Part shown: positions 35,658-45,624 of the stretch, piece after piece
Layout of the letters: every line of letters starts with the position of its first letter
How positions within the stretch are numbered: the first letter of the stretch is position 1
Source: Candidatus Thiodiazotropha sp. (ex Myrtea sp. 'scaly one' KF741663)
Lineage (GTDB): Bacteria; Pseudomonadota; Gammaproteobacteria; Chromatiales; Chromatiaceae
DNA: 64,000 nt
Direction of reading: 5' to 3'
NCBI GenBank assembly: GCA_025655555.1
Contig: JAHXIQ010000001.1
Location: 310,001 to 374,000, forward strand
Program-made: the position numbers and the translations under genes
Notes under the pieces: generated by a model
Seen by the model: only the letters and a program-made list of their open reading frames with translations
Databases searched by the model: none
What the model was told of the DNA's origin: nothing

Positions 35658-38600
35658 CTATTTAAGACGAATACCGCGACGGGCCGCCTTCTTACGTACT
35701 GGAAAGGCCGCCACATTGGAAGCAGGCTTGCTTTTAGCGGGCGGTTTGACTGCATCCTCGGATCCATTGCCATTCGAACGTGCCTTTGTGCGCGCTACAG
35801 ATGCAACCGTCTTTTTCTTTGCTGTCTGTTTCTTCAACGCCGAAGGTCTCTTCTTTGGTTTCGGTGCAGACGACGGGGTAGATTGATTGCTAGCGGGCGC
35901 TGCGGTGAGATCCTTCTGTGTCTCCTTCTCTCGCGAGGGCTTGGCCTTTGTTGTCACGGCCTCATCTTTCGCCCGCGATGATTTGGCAACCGCTTTCGAT
36001 TCATTGCCAGACTTAATGTCCGACCCTGTGGGAGATCCAACCTGACTCGAGATTTCAGGTTGCTCTTTGCTGACAACCGTTTGAGTGGCTACTGGCGCTG
36101 CAGCGATGGAATCGGATTCATCAACGGGTGACGCATCACTGTCAGAACCCGCGATAGATGCACCTCCTGAACCGCTGCTGCCTGTCGCACCGCCTTCTCC
36201 ACTGTTCGGGGATTTCACCTCAGCAGACTCTGCATTGGGATTTTTCTCTTTACGCTTGAATAGCTGGAGAAAAAGAAGGACAAGTCCCCTTAAAAGATAG
36301 AAAACCATACTGAAAAGGGTAACCACTTTGCCCCAAACATTAGCGACAAGTGAACTGCTTGCAGTCTCCGGTTTACTCTTTTTTGCCGCGGCCTTAGCCA
36401 CCTTTGGTTCTGGCTCTGCTATCGGTGCTTCTTGAACCTCCAGCAGCTTGGCTCCCTCTGGGGCAGTTGCCGCCGCCACTTCCAACAGATCCTTGCTCGC
36501 TGCGATACATCCCAGTGGAATTACGATCAATGTCAATACAGTGGAAACCAGTACGCCGGATGCCAGGGAGATTGCCATACCCTGGAAGATCGGATCGAAA
36601 AAGATTACTGAAGACCCGCACACCAAGGCGAATGCGGTGATCATGATCGGTCGGGTTCTGGTCGTACACGCCATAATGACCGCCTCGACCACAGAAGTCC
36701 CCTGCTGTACCTGGTGTATGGAGAAATCCACTAATAGAATCGAGTTTCGTACGATGATACCCGCCAGCGCTATCCAGCCGATCATCGAAGTCGCGGTAAA
36801 CTCGCCGCCCCACCCCATCTGAAAAAAGATGAAATGGGCAGGAATGATACCGAGCAATGTCAGCGGGATCGGCGCCATAATCAGCGCTGGAATGCGGAAG
36901 TTGCCAAATTCCCAGACCACGAGAATATAGATAAGCACCAATGCGACTGCGAAGGCCGCACCCATATCACGGAAGGTTTCGTAGGTGACAGTCCACTCAC
37001 CTGCCCACTCTATTGCGGTGGTTGAATCGTTATTTGGCGCACCCAGCCAATGAGGCTCTATGGCAACTCCATCAGGCGCCACATATTCATTATCCTTCAG
37101 CAGATCCTGCACCTGCATCATGCCGTAGACCGGGGCAGCCAGCTTACCGCCAACCTCGGCTACCACATATTCCACATCACGCAGATCCTTATGATAGATA
37201 ATCGGATCTTCCCAGACCTGCTCGAAACGACCCAGTTCACGTAGAGGCACGATAATGCCGCTGCTGGATTGAATCGGCAGATCACCCAGGCGCGTGATCT
37301 CGGAACGCTCCGCCATGGGTACCTGTAATATAATGTTGATCGGCTCATGCCCAGCCCGTTGCTTGACATCGCCCAGTGGTGAAGCCCCAAGCGCCATACC
37401 GAGATTGCGGTTGATGGCATCCACCGAAATGCCACGGCTCACCGATTTTTCCGTATCCACGGTGAAGCGCCAGTATTGATAAGGATCGCGCATGTAGTTG
37501 TCCACATCGCGAAGAGACTCTGTCTGCTTGAAGGTTTCCGTCAGGTCATGAGCCACTTGCCGTCTCACTTCAGAACTCGGCCCGTGCACTTCAGCCACCA
37601 CCGATTGCAACACCGGCGGGCCGGGGGGCATCTCAACTACTGCATACTTAGCACCCGTTCCCTCCACAAGCTTGCCAAGCATCTTGCGTGTATCAACTGC
37701 GATCTCATGACTGGTTCGTGAACGGTCTCCCTTATCCAGCAACTGAACCTGCACCTCCGCATGCCAGGGATCCGAGCGGAGATAGTAGTGACGCACCATG
37801 CCATTGAAATCGAAGGGTCGCGCAGTGCCCGCATAGACCTGGACAGCCGTCACTTCAGGCATGGCACGGATTTTCTCTGCCATCCGATGGGTCAGATTGG
37901 CCGTCGCCGGTAATGCCGTACCCTCAGGCATGTCGACCACTACGGCGAACTCGGGCTTGTTATCCAGCGGCAGCATCTTCACTGCCACCCATTTGAAGTA
38001 GAAGAAGGAGCACATAATCAGGAAAGTGCCCCACATCACCAACTTGAACATCTTCGCCTTGGCGGGAGTCTCGATCATAGGTATCAGAATCCGCCTGAAC
38101 ACACCCTCGAGCTTCTCTGATTCCTTGTGCTCCCGCTCACCAGCCACTTCCAGATAGCGCATGGAGGGACGCAGCCAGTGGGATACAGTCAAATAGGGCG
38201 TGAAAACGAAGGCCGCAAACAGAGAGATGAGCATGGCTACCGATCCCAGTGCCGGGATGGGTTCCATATAGGGTCCCATCATACCGGTGACAAAACCCAT
38301 GGGCAGCAGGGCGGCGATAACGGTAAAGGTTGCGAGTATGGTTGGATTACCGACCTCTCGTACAGCATCCACGGCAGTGGCCACGTCGGTGGAGTTCTCC
38401 TCCAGCCAGCGACGGTAGATGTTCTCTACAACCACAATCGCGTCATCCACCAGAATACCGATGGAGAATATCAGGGCGAAGAGGCTCACCCGATCGATGG
38501 TGTAACCCATCAGCCAGGCGCTGAAGATGGTCATCAGCAACACCACGGGAATAACCAGTACCACCACGAAGGCGGGACGGAATGCACGGAAGGCCGCCAG

Positions 38601-39776
38601 CACCAACAGAAAGACAAAGCCGGTAGCGACAAAGAGCTTGAAGATCAGCTCGCTGACTTTGTCATCGGCGGTCTGACCGTAGTTTCGGGTGACGCTGACC
38701 TCTACATTGCCTGGGATCAGCGAGCCCTTAATATGCTCTATCCGTTCCTTGATCGCGTTGGCGACAGTGACGCCGTTGGAGCCCTCTTTCTTGGCGATGG
38801 CCAGGGTCACAGCGGGTACGCCGTCAGCCTTGATCTCCAGATCACTGGCAGCACCTGTGTAGTAACCCACCAATTGCTTGGCATCTTCCGGTCCCTGTTT
38901 CACCCGGGCAATATCGTGCATATAGACTTTGACATCATTATGCGTACCCACAACGAGACGATTGATATCATCCACCGACTTTAGAAAGGCACCAGAGACC
39001 ACACTGGTATATGTGCTCCCAGCCTCAACACCGCCAGCTCTTTGCTCGCTGTTTGATTCCTGTATCCGACTGGCAACCTGATCCAGACTGATACCAAAAC
39101 CAGCCAAACGCTCAGGAAAGACCTCTACGGTGACCTGCTCCCGCCGACCGCCGACAACAAATCCGTTGCCGGTATTAGGCAACTCTTTGAGTGACTGCAG
39201 AACATCGTGGGCCAACATACGCAACTGGCCGTCATCCACGTCTGGAGCCCCATCTCTGTCTACATCCTTGGACCAGAGGGTCAATGTCACAACAGGCACA
39301 TCATCGATGCCTTTCGCTTTCACCAGCGGCGGCATGACACCCGGCGGTATCAGATCCATATTAGAATCGATCTTGTCATTCACCTTGACGAGTGAGGGGC
39401 CCATGCTCTCGCCGACCTCGAACTCGATGGTGACCACACCGCCGCCACGCTGGGATGCGGAGTAGACATGTTTCATGCCGGGTATCTCCGACATGATGCG
39501 CTCTAGCGGCTCAATCGCCAGGGCGGAAACCTGATCTGCTGCAGCACCCGGGTACTGCACAAAGATATCCACCATGGGCACAGAAATTTGAGGGTCTTCC
39601 TGACGCGGCGTAATGATCAGACCCAACAGCCCCATCAGCATCATGGCCATAAAAAAGAGGGGGGAGAGAGGAGACTGAATAAAGAACCTGGCGGTCCTGC
39701 CTGCGATCCCGAGGTGAGCCTCGTAATTGGGATCCATGGAGTGGAGCTGATCGGGTTTATTATCGTCCTGGCTCAT
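35658..39776 (-). CDS. RND-family efflux transporter with long C-terminal extension
   Basis: A 1372-residue inner-membrane proton-driven pump of the AcrB/HAE superfamily. Typical features: an N-terminal helix followed by a docking loop, VNDKIDSNMDLIPPGV in the porter domain, and the TM4 proton-relay motif GILVDDAIVVVENIYRRW. The pump body ends near residue 1090 (VIPLGCIAA). The following 280 residues are extra: a Pro/Ala/Lys linker, one more hydrophobic helix (about 1150-1173), a Gly/Ser-rich acidic stretch, and a Lys/Ala/Pro tail ending RKKAARRGIRLK. The adaptor gene is 120 bases upstream. Substrate unknown. Confidence 0.9.
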   Translation of the reverse strand: MSQDDNKPDQLHSMDPNYEAHLGIAGRTARFFIQSPLSPLFFMAMMLMGLLGLIITPRQEDPQISVPMVDIFVQYPGAAADQVSALAIEPLERIMSEIPGMKHVYSASQRGGGVVTIEFEVGESMGPSLVKVNDKIDSNMDLIPPGVMPPLVKAKGIDDVPVVTLTLWSKDVDRDGAPDVDDGQLRMLAHDVLQSLKELPNTGNGFVVGGRREQVTVEVFPERLAGFGISLDQVASRIQESNSEQRAGGVEAGSTYTSVVSGAFLKSVDDINRLVVGTHNDVKVYMHDIARVKQGPEDAKQLVGYYTGAASDLEIKADGVPAVTLAIAKKEGSNGVTVANAIKERIEHIKGSLIPGNVEVSVTRNYGQTADDKVSELIFKLFVATGFVFLLVLAAFRAFRPAFVVVLVIPVVLLMTIFSAWLMGYTIDRVSLFALIFSIGILVDDAIVVVENIYRRWLEENSTDVATAVDAVREVGNPTILATFTVIAALLPMGFVTGMMGPYMEPIPALGSVAMLISLFAAFVFTPYLTVSHWLRPSMRYLEVAGEREHKESEKLEGVFRRILIPMIETPAKAKMFKLVMWGTFLIMCSFFYFKWVAVKMLPLDNKPEFAVVVDMPEGTALPATANLTHRMAEKIRAMPEVTAVQVYAGTARPFDFNGMVRHYYLRSDPWHAEVQVQLLDKGDRSRTSHEIAVDTRKMLGKLVEGTGAKYAVVEMPPGPPVLQSVVAEVHGPSSEVRRQVAHDLTETFKQTESLRDVDNYMRDPYQYWRFTVDTEKSVSRGISVDAINRNLGMALGASPLGDVKQRAGHEPINIILQVPMAERSEITRLGDLPIQSSSGIIVPLRELGRFEQVWEDPIIYHKDLRDVEYVVAEVGGKLAAPVYGMMQVQDLLKDNEYVAPDGVAIEPHWLGAPNNDSTTAIEWAGEWTVTYETFRDMGAAFAVALVLIYILVVWEFGNFRIPALIMAPIPLTLLGIIPAHFIFFQMGWGGEFTATSMIGWIALAGIIVRNSILLVDFSIHQVQQGTSVVEAVIMACTTRTRPIMITAFALVCGSSVIFFDPIFQGMAISLASGVLVSTVLTLIVIPLGCIAASKDLLEVAAATAPEGAKLLEVQEAPIAEPEPKVAKAAAKKSKPETASSSLVANVWGKVVTLFSMVFYLLRGLVLLFLQLFKRKEKNPNAESAEVKSPNSGEGGATGSSGSGGASIAGSDSDASPVDESDSIAAAPVATQTVVSKEQPEISSQVGSPTGSDIKSGNESKAVAKSSRAKDEAVTTKAKPSREKETQKDLTAAPASNQSTPSSAPKPKKRPSALKKQTAKKKTVASVARTKARSNGNGSEDAVKPPAKSKPASNVAAFPVRKKAARRGIRLK

Positions 39777-39896
39777 AGTTGATCTCGAAGCCTTGCTATG
39801 AGGCAGGTGGTCACACCCTCACCTCGTAAATAATCAATCAGGGGCATGAGGCCCCACACTATTCGGCTCAAACTGCGAGCATGTCGGATGTGCGCA

Positions 39897-41051
39897 TTAG
39901 CGCTGAGGGGAAGTCCAGCCGGCACTGATGCCCAATGGTGGATTGCGCAGCACACGCTCACCCGCCTGCAAACCTGACAGTACCGTGCTGTATCCGCCAG
40001 GCAATGTCTCCCCGACCCGAATCAGCCGTAACATCGGTTTATCCTCTTCACCCACCACGTAGACACCGGGAAGGCTGCCATTGTAGCGAATGGCACTGGA
40101 TGGAATGACCGGATTCGCCCGAGTCGGCGCATTGAAATCGGGTACCAGCACCTTGGCATACATACCTGGTGCAGACTCGCCCTGAGGAAGATCGAATTTG
40201 ATTGTGACGGTATGCCGCTGTGCATCAGCCATGGGGAAAATCTGGGCAACTCTCACTGGTATCTCACGATCCCCCACGTCAAGCTCAGCACGTAACATCA
40301 TGCCCTCGCTGAGGCCAGGTCGCAGACGACCAGGTACGTCAACAACGATCTGTAGATATTCCACATCGGCATACTTGAGCAGCGGCTGACCCGGTTGAAC
40401 GGTGTCACCCACTTCGACAAACTTCTTCATGATCACGCCATCAAATGGGGCCACACTCCTGGCATCACGAATCTTGGCGTCAATGGCGCGAATCTCCGCC
40501 TGCACCCGAACCATGGTATTTTGTGCCTGATGGATGTTTGTGCGGGAAGAGTAGATATCCGCATGTCTTTCCGCGTCTCTGTCGCGCTCGCCTATGACAT
40601 CTTCCATCGGCCGGGTGAACATCTGATCGAAAAGGTTGGGCATGCCCATACCGCCCATAGAGGACTTGGACTTGGGTGACCAGAGTTCTCGATTAAACTG
40701 CACACCCGCATTACGAAGCTGTGCATCGGCATTGGCCAGCTGAGCCTGCGCGGCCTCCCGCTTGGCCATCAGCTCGCTATCATCCAGCTCAACCAGTTGG
40801 TCGCTTTCCTTGAAGAGATCACCTTCGATACCGGCAATAAACTTCACCCGCCCCGGTAACTGGGCGGAGAGTGTAACCTCTTTATACGGCACCACAGTGC
40901 CACCGAGAGAGACATGTGTTACACCCTGCGTCTGCTGTACCACGAAGTGGTCAGGAGGCACCTGGCTCGACTGAGCCTGCAATCCTGTGGTCATCAACAC
41001 TAGAGAAGCTACACCGGTAGCCCAAAACATCGTCTTGAATTTAAAACTCAT
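39897..41051 (-). CDS. RND efflux periplasmic adaptor (membrane fusion protein)
   Basis: A 384-residue HlyD/AcrA-type adaptor that joins the RND pump to an outer-membrane channel. Signal peptide (MSFKFKTMFWATGVASLVLM), then the lipoyl half-motif VVPYKEVTLSAQLPGRVKFIAG, a long alpha-hairpin (AKREAAQAQLANADAQLRNAG...), the second lipoyl half VAPFDGVIMKKFVEVGDTVQPGQPLLKY, and beta-barrel/membrane-proximal domains. No outer-membrane TolC partner is found nearby. It is followed by the RND pump in the same operon. Confidence 0.93.
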   Translation of the reverse strand: MSFKFKTMFWATGVASLVLMTTGLQAQSSQVPPDHFVVQQTQGVTHVSLGGTVVPYKEVTLSAQLPGRVKFIAGIEGDLFKESDQLVELDDSELMAKREAAQAQLANADAQLRNAGVQFNRELWSPKSKSSMGGMGMPNLFDQMFTRPMEDVIGERDRDAERHADIYSSRTNIHQAQNTMVRVQAEIRAIDAKIRDARSVAPFDGVIMKKFVEVGDTVQPGQPLLKYADVEYLQIVVDVPGRLRPGLSEGMMLRAELDVGDREIPVRVAQIFPMADAQRHTVTIKFDLPQGESAPGMYAKVLVPDFNAPTRANPVIPSSAIRYNGSLPGVYVVGEEDKPMLRLIRVGETLPGGYSTVLSGLQAGERVLRNPPLGISAGWTSPQR

Positions 41052-41141
41052 ATTTCCACACTACCCAGTGTTGAATTCATAGCTGGATTGGTTAGCAGCC
41101 TTGGCAAGCGTCGCAGACAGTCATCTGATTGAGTTTGGAGA

Positions 41142-41537
41142 TCACGCCCTGGCCATAACCGCAAAACTTTTAATGAAGGGTCCCGCCATGCGTGGATCCT
41201 TAATCATTGAGGAGTAGTCACCGACAACGAACTTCATTTTTCTGGAGGTGAACGCCATACCCAGCCCCATCATACCCGGTGGTTTGGCTATCCATTTGCG
41301 CCACTGATCATCAGATGCGCGGATATCCCAGTTCATCTGTTGACCGTCGTAGGCTTCACCCTTCACAGCTTTACCGTTTTCAACCGTCAGCACACCGACG
41401 GGCTTGTCATCGCCATCAAATCCATAGCCGATAACACTATTAAAGCCAATCTGAGCCAGGGCATCTGAGAGCTCAGGTTCTGCATTCCAGTGCGTTGCGA
41501 AACTCTGCATCCACTCTTCGGTAAACAGCTCTGCCAT
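41142..41537 (-). CDS. SCP2-like (sterol carrier family) protein
   Basis: A 131-residue soluble protein with an SCP2-like pattern: an N-terminal helix (LFTEEWMQSFATHWNAEPEL), beta strands VGVLTVENGKAVKGEAYDG, a DQWRKWIAKPPGMMGLGMAFTSRKMKFVVGDYSSM region and a final helix. Members bind hydrophobic ligands or act in lipid/sulfur metabolism; the ligand here is unknown. A clear GGAGATCAAC ribosome site supports ATG 41537. It sits 90 bases upstream of the adaptor gene's start on the same strand, that is, downstream-facing toward the efflux operon. Confidence 0.7.
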   Translation of the reverse strand: MAELFTEEWMQSFATHWNAEPELSDALAQIGFNSVIGYGFDGDDKPVGVLTVENGKAVKGEAYDGQQMNWDIRASDDQWRKWIAKPPGMMGLGMAFTSRKMKFVVGDYSSMIKDPRMAGPFIKSFAVMARA

Positions 41538-42033
41538 GTTGATCTCCTTATTAGATTCTTTGAGTTATTATCGATGCATAGGGGAGATTTCTTTCCCCAT
41601 TTAGAGGGTTTGTCAGTATCTATTAAGCATGATGCCAATGCAACCGCACAAATCCCTCTGAAGTGTGTACGGAGCCACAAATATCAGAATGTATAGATAT
41701 ACTGATACGCATTCTACGATACTTTTCTGTTGACGAAAAGCCGCAATCGGAAATTACCTCCTATTCTGGCCTTTTCAGGACTTCCCAGCCGTATAAAAAA
41801 CCACAATCAGGACATGCCAACCCCTACCCAGGGCGGAAGCGCCGCCACGAATCTCATTTACGGCATGCAGGATGCCTTACCATCAGGTAAAGTCTTGCCT
41901 ATTAACCTTGGGTTGCAAGAGATCTTGTGGTTAGGGTCTATAGCCACACATCTCACCGAGAAGCAGTCCGCAAGACAATCTAGAATAAACAGAACAACTG
42001 CCGCCAGATATAATCTTTAGGAGTGAGTCAGCC
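41538..42033. other. Intergenic region without a convincing gene
   Basis: A 496-base divergent spacer between the SCP2-like gene and the dynamin-like GTPase. It contains the palindrome GTATAGATATAC (41691-41702) in AT-rich promoter-like sequence. Plus-strand frames here (for example 41730-42020) have no recognised motif and only a TTG or weak ATG start, so they are not called. A TAGGAG ribosome site at its right end serves the GTPase gene. Confidence 0.5.
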
Positions 42034-43545
42034 ATGCATCCCGCAGGACAGGTCATCGAAGCACGTCTACAACACCTCGAAACTCACCTTGAACAGGAGA
42101 ACCCGATACTCCTGAGTACGATTCAGAGCTTCCGCATTCTGGATGATGTGGCCTTTCGCCTGGGCCTGTTATCGGGCGACAACTCCTTCGCCACCCAGAT
42201 TCCCTGGTGGCCGCTAATCTCCGTTCTGGGTACTTTTTCTGCAGGTAAGTCAACATTCATCAATCACTACATCGATTACACTTTGCAGCGTTCTGGCAAC
42301 CAGGCAGTGGACGACAAGTTCACCGTGGTCTGTTACAGCAAAGAGGCTACTGCCCACGCCCTGCCGGGGGTCGCTCTCGATTCGGACCCCCGCTTTCCCT
42401 TTTATCAGATGTCCGATGAGATAGAGAAGGTTGCCAAAGGTGAGGGTGACCGCATCGATGCTTACCTGCAGTTGAAGACTTGTCCCAGCGAAAAGCTGCG
42501 CGGCAAGATTATCATCGACTCCCCCGGATTCGATGCCGATGCCCAAAGAACCTCCACATTGCGCATCACCGATCACATCATCGATCTCTCTGATCTTGTA
42601 CTGGTCTTTTTTGATGCACGCCACCCGGAACCTGGCGCCATGCAGGATACCCTGAGCCACCTGATCGAGCGAACGATCCATAGAAACGACACCGGCAAGT
42701 TCCTCTATATCCTGAACCAGATCGACTCCACTGCACGGGAAAACAATCCAGAGGATGTCATTGCCGCCTGGCAGCGTGCCCTTGGTGAGCGGGGCCTGAC
42801 GGCAGGCCGTTTTTATGCCATCTATAACCCGGATGCCGCCGTACCCATTGATGATGAAGCACTGCGTAATCGTTACGAGAGCAAGCGGGATGCCGATCTC
42901 AATGAGATCCACAGCCGCATGGAAGAGGTCGAAATCGAACGCGCCTATCGTATCGTCGGCGCCCTTGAGAAAACTGCACGGGATATTGAGGAGCGCAGCG
43001 TTCCTCTGATCACCGCGACACTGCGTCGCTGGCGCAAGCGGGTACTTTGGGGCAACGGTATCTTGATGGGGGGCCTGCTCTTGGTACTGCTCGCGCTTTC
43101 AATCAATGCGGGATACTGGCAGGGCTTCAAATTCGCCCCCCCCTGGCTTGAGACTGATACCGCTGGCCTTCTACCCTGGGTATTGCTGGGGTTTTTAGTC
43201 ATTGCATTTGCCGCTATCCATTTCGGCGTCAGGGCAGTAGCCGCCCGAAGTCTGCTTGGCAGCATCCGTAAACAGGCAAGCAAGGCCGGTTTGAAAGGCA
43301 ACCCTGCATCAGCTTTCCTTCGTAGTACCAAACCCTGGCGCTCTATCTTCAGAAAACACCCTGCAGGATGGGGACGTAAATCAAGACGCCAACTTCGTGA
43401 GGTAGTTCAAGCGACCGACACCTATATCCAAACCCTGAATGACCAATTCACCAATCCCTCCGGCTCTGAAAAGTTGTTGGCATCAGAGCCTCAGCAGAAC
43501 CCTTTGAGTGAAGCGGTGGAGTCAGAGGAGAGAGATCCAGCTTGA
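42034..43545 (+). CDS. Dynamin-like membrane GTPase
   Basis: A 503-residue large GTPase of the bacterial dynamin/EHD-like type. G1 is GTFSAGKST (66-74); a G2-like Thr is in KFTVVCYS; G3 is DSPGFD; G4 is NQID. A helical stalk follows, then two adjacent transmembrane helices (about 333-355, GILMGGLLLVLLALSI, and about 375-398, LLPWVLLGFLVIAFAAIHF). The tail is basic and then acidic. Such proteins tubulate, fuse or protect membranes; the role here is unknown. A strong TAGGAG ribosome site precedes the ATG. Confidence 0.85.
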   Translation: MHPAGQVIEARLQHLETHLEQENPILLSTIQSFRILDDVAFRLGLLSGDNSFATQIPWWPLISVLGTFSAGKSTFINHYIDYTLQRSGNQAVDDKFTVVCYSKEATAHALPGVALDSDPRFPFYQMSDEIEKVAKGEGDRIDAYLQLKTCPSEKLRGKIIIDSPGFDADAQRTSTLRITDHIIDLSDLVLVFFDARHPEPGAMQDTLSHLIERTIHRNDTGKFLYILNQIDSTARENNPEDVIAAWQRALGERGLTAGRFYAIYNPDAAVPIDDEALRNRYESKRDADLNEIHSRMEEVEIERAYRIVGALEKTARDIEERSVPLITATLRRWRKRVLWGNGILMGGLLLVLLALSINAGYWQGFKFAPPWLETDTAGLLPWVLLGFLVIAFAAIHFGVRAVAARSLLGSIRKQASKAGLKGNPASAFLRSTKPWRSIFRKHPAGWGRKSRRQLREVVQATDTYIQTLNDQFTNPSGSEKLLASEPQQNPLSEAVESEERDPA

Positions 43546-43597
43546 GCTTGATGGCGGCGTAATCTCCACACAAGGAAACGGGCAATATGGCCTGCCT

Positions 43598-44779
43598 TTA
43601 ATCGGTAAATACCTGACGGTTATTGCGCCCCTGTCGCTTACCTTCATACATTGCTCTATCAGCTTCGGAATAGAGTCGATCAACTATCTCGTGTATGGGT
43701 TGCTGTTGATCTACCTCATGCTCGAAAATGGTGATACCGATACTTGCTGTCAGGCCAAGGTTACCCACATCACGACCGAACTCTAAGCGGGCCAGCCGTT
43801 CCTGAATTCGCTGAGCCATCAGATCCGCACCCTCTACACCTGTTTCTGCCAACATCACAACAAACTCTTCGCCACCCACCCGGGCAACGATGTCACCACC
43901 ACGCGCCTCCTTACGAATCACATCGGCAATGGCACAAAGCACGGTATCCCCCAGCACATGCCCCCACTGATCGTTGATCAGTTTGAAAAAATCCACATCC
44001 AACAGCATCAGACTGCAGACTTGTTGATAACGCAGCGCTCGCGCCAGCATCGACTCTGCCTCTGAGAAAAAATAGCGGCGATTATTCAATCCGGTCAGCT
44101 CATCAACTGTAGAGAGCTGCTCATAACGTTTTTGCAGGCCTTCCGCCTCGTGCAGCGCCGCACGAAGCTCTTTAGTGCGTTGCTCGACCGCAAATTCCAG
44201 ATCATGCAGCATACGGTGGTTGTGTAGCATCTGACCCAGACTACTGCAGAAGAGGCTCAGCGTATGTTGTTGCCAAGGCTCAAAATACTCCGGTAGCGGG
44301 TGTGTGGCATTGAGTACAGCCAATACCTGGTCGCCCATTTTGATCGGTGCACTGATCAGTGATCCTGGCCGTTCGGCACCCGCACGTGGATTGCTGATAA
44401 AGTCACGGCTCTGGGTACAATCCCGACAATATTGCAATTGCCCCGTTTGATATGCCATGCCGGCAATCCCTTCACCCGAGGTAAAAGTCATATTGGATTT
44501 CGGGGATTCAGCATCCACCTGTCCAGAAACCACTGCATGAGATTCCGTCATACAGGTACCGGTTACACAATGCAGAACCTCATCTTCCACACGAAAGACA
44601 GAACAGCTTTCTACGTTTTGATATCGAATCAGCTCACCCAATGCCCGGGAGAGCAATTCATCTTCAGTAATACCGTCAAGATTGATCTGTGACAAAGCAC
44701 GCAATGCAGACAGGGAATCGAGCAGGCTGAAAAAGCGCTCTCTGAGGTCCATCGATGTCTGGTTGAAAGACAGGTCCAC
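43598..44779 (-). CDS. GAF-GGDEF diguanylate cyclase
   Basis: A 393-residue cytoplasmic enzyme: GAF domain about residues 25-195 (Cys-rich: ESCSVFR, LHCVTGTCM, YCRDCTQ), a short coiled coil (EQRTKELRAALHEAEGLQKRYEQL), then a GGDEF domain from about 222. The active site VGGEEFVVML is intact, and the inhibitory I-site RGGD sits five residues ahead of it, so it should make c-di-GMP under product feedback. Cysteines in the GAF hint at redox or metal sensing. It lies 11 bases after the HDOD gene, so the two form an operon. Confidence 0.92.
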   Translation of the reverse strand: MDLSFNQTSMDLRERFFSLLDSLSALRALSQINLDGITEDELLSRALGELIRYQNVESCSVFRVEDEVLHCVTGTCMTESHAVVSGQVDAESPKSNMTFTSGEGIAGMAYQTGQLQYCRDCTQSRDFISNPRAGAERPGSLISAPIKMGDQVLAVLNATHPLPEYFEPWQQHTLSLFCSSLGQMLHNHRMLHDLEFAVEQRTKELRAALHEAEGLQKRYEQLSTVDELTGLNNRRYFFSEAESMLARALRYQQVCSLMLLDVDFFKLINDQWGHVLGDTVLCAIADVIRKEARGGDIVARVGGEEFVVMLAETGVEGADLMAQRIQERLARLEFGRDVGNLGLTASIGITIFEHEVDQQQPIHEIVDRLYSEADRAMYEGKRQGRNNRQVFTD

Positions 44780-44790
44780 AAATTACCCCG

Positions 44791-45624
44791 TTATTTTGCC
44801 AACAAACTGGCAACAGTACGGATCTCATCAGCTTGATGAAGAAATTCCGCTTGAATGAGTTCGACATCCTTGCCCGACACACCTAGGAGATCTCTGGTGA
44901 TGCTTTGGTCATCTTCAAAGCCATGATTCACCCACAAGTCAGCCATACCCACCAGCGCTGTCTCACTGGCAGTATCGTTACTGACCTGACGAACCACTCG
45001 AACGACCATGGTGGGGAGGTGCCAACGGTCCAATATCCAACCGCCTGCTTCCCGACTACTGATACCGACAAGATCTTCCTCTTGCTTCGACAATTCTTTT
45101 AGCGGTCCTCCTGTGTATTTGTGCAATACATTCGCATAGTCTTCAGGAAACAGATGGACCAGAACCAGGACACCGATATCGAACAGCAGGCCGGCCAGAT
45201 AGATGCCATCCTGGTCGGGTTGTTCATCCGGCACCATATGTCTACAGATCATTCTCGACAGCGCTGCGGTTGCTAACGCATGGTACCAGTACGCTTCCAG
45301 ATCGAAGCCATGACAGCGTGAGGTATCAAAAGACCCACTGATAGCAAGGCTGAAGGAGAGGCTTCTGACCATATTCAGGCCGAGTACCCGGATCACCGCC
45401 TCCTCGACAGAATGAATGGGCGAGGTCTGACCAAAATAGGCCGAGTTGGCCACCCCAAGAATACGGGCTGAAATACCCGGGTCCTGGCTGATGACATTTG
45501 AAAGCAGCTCCAGCGAGAGGTCCTCATCTGCCAGTAACTCAAGCAGGCGTGCCGCCGTTGAAGATAACGGCGGTAGATGCTTCAGCTTCAAAACCTGGTG
45601 TGTGGCTGTGCTTGCAGTCTGCAT
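44791..45624 (-). CDS. HDOD-domain signalling protein
   Basis: A 277-residue HDOD protein, a degenerate relative of HD-GYP phosphodiesterases that lacks the catalytic His-Asp set and often acts as a regulatory platform. The family signature is LPPLSSTAARLLELLADEDLSLELLSNVISQDPGISARILGVANSAYFG and VEEAVIRVLGLNMVRSLSFS. It is the first gene of a two-gene operon with the GAF-GGDEF cyclase, which suggests joint control of c-di-GMP output. Confidence 0.92.
   Translation of the reverse strand: MQTASTATHQVLKLKHLPPLSSTAARLLELLADEDLSLELLSNVISQDPGISARILGVANSAYFGQTSPIHSVEEAVIRVLGLNMVRSLSFSLAISGSFDTSRCHGFDLEAYWYHALATAALSRMICRHMVPDEQPDQDGIYLAGLLFDIGVLVLVHLFPEDYANVLHKYTGGPLKELSKQEEDLVGISSREAGGWILDRWHLPTMVVRVVRQVSNDTASETALVGMADLWVNHGFEDDQSITRDLLGVSGKDVELIQAEFLHQADEIRTVASLLAK

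Noticed and set aside
38127-38984. 285-residue plus-strand open frame
   Set aside because: It is antisense to the RND pump gene, with a His/Gly/Gln-rich composition typical of shadow frames.
41730-42020. 96-residue plus-strand frame directly upstream of the dynamin-like GTPase
   Set aside because: TTG or weak internal ATG start, no motif, unconvincing composition; kept only as part of a non-coding stretch.
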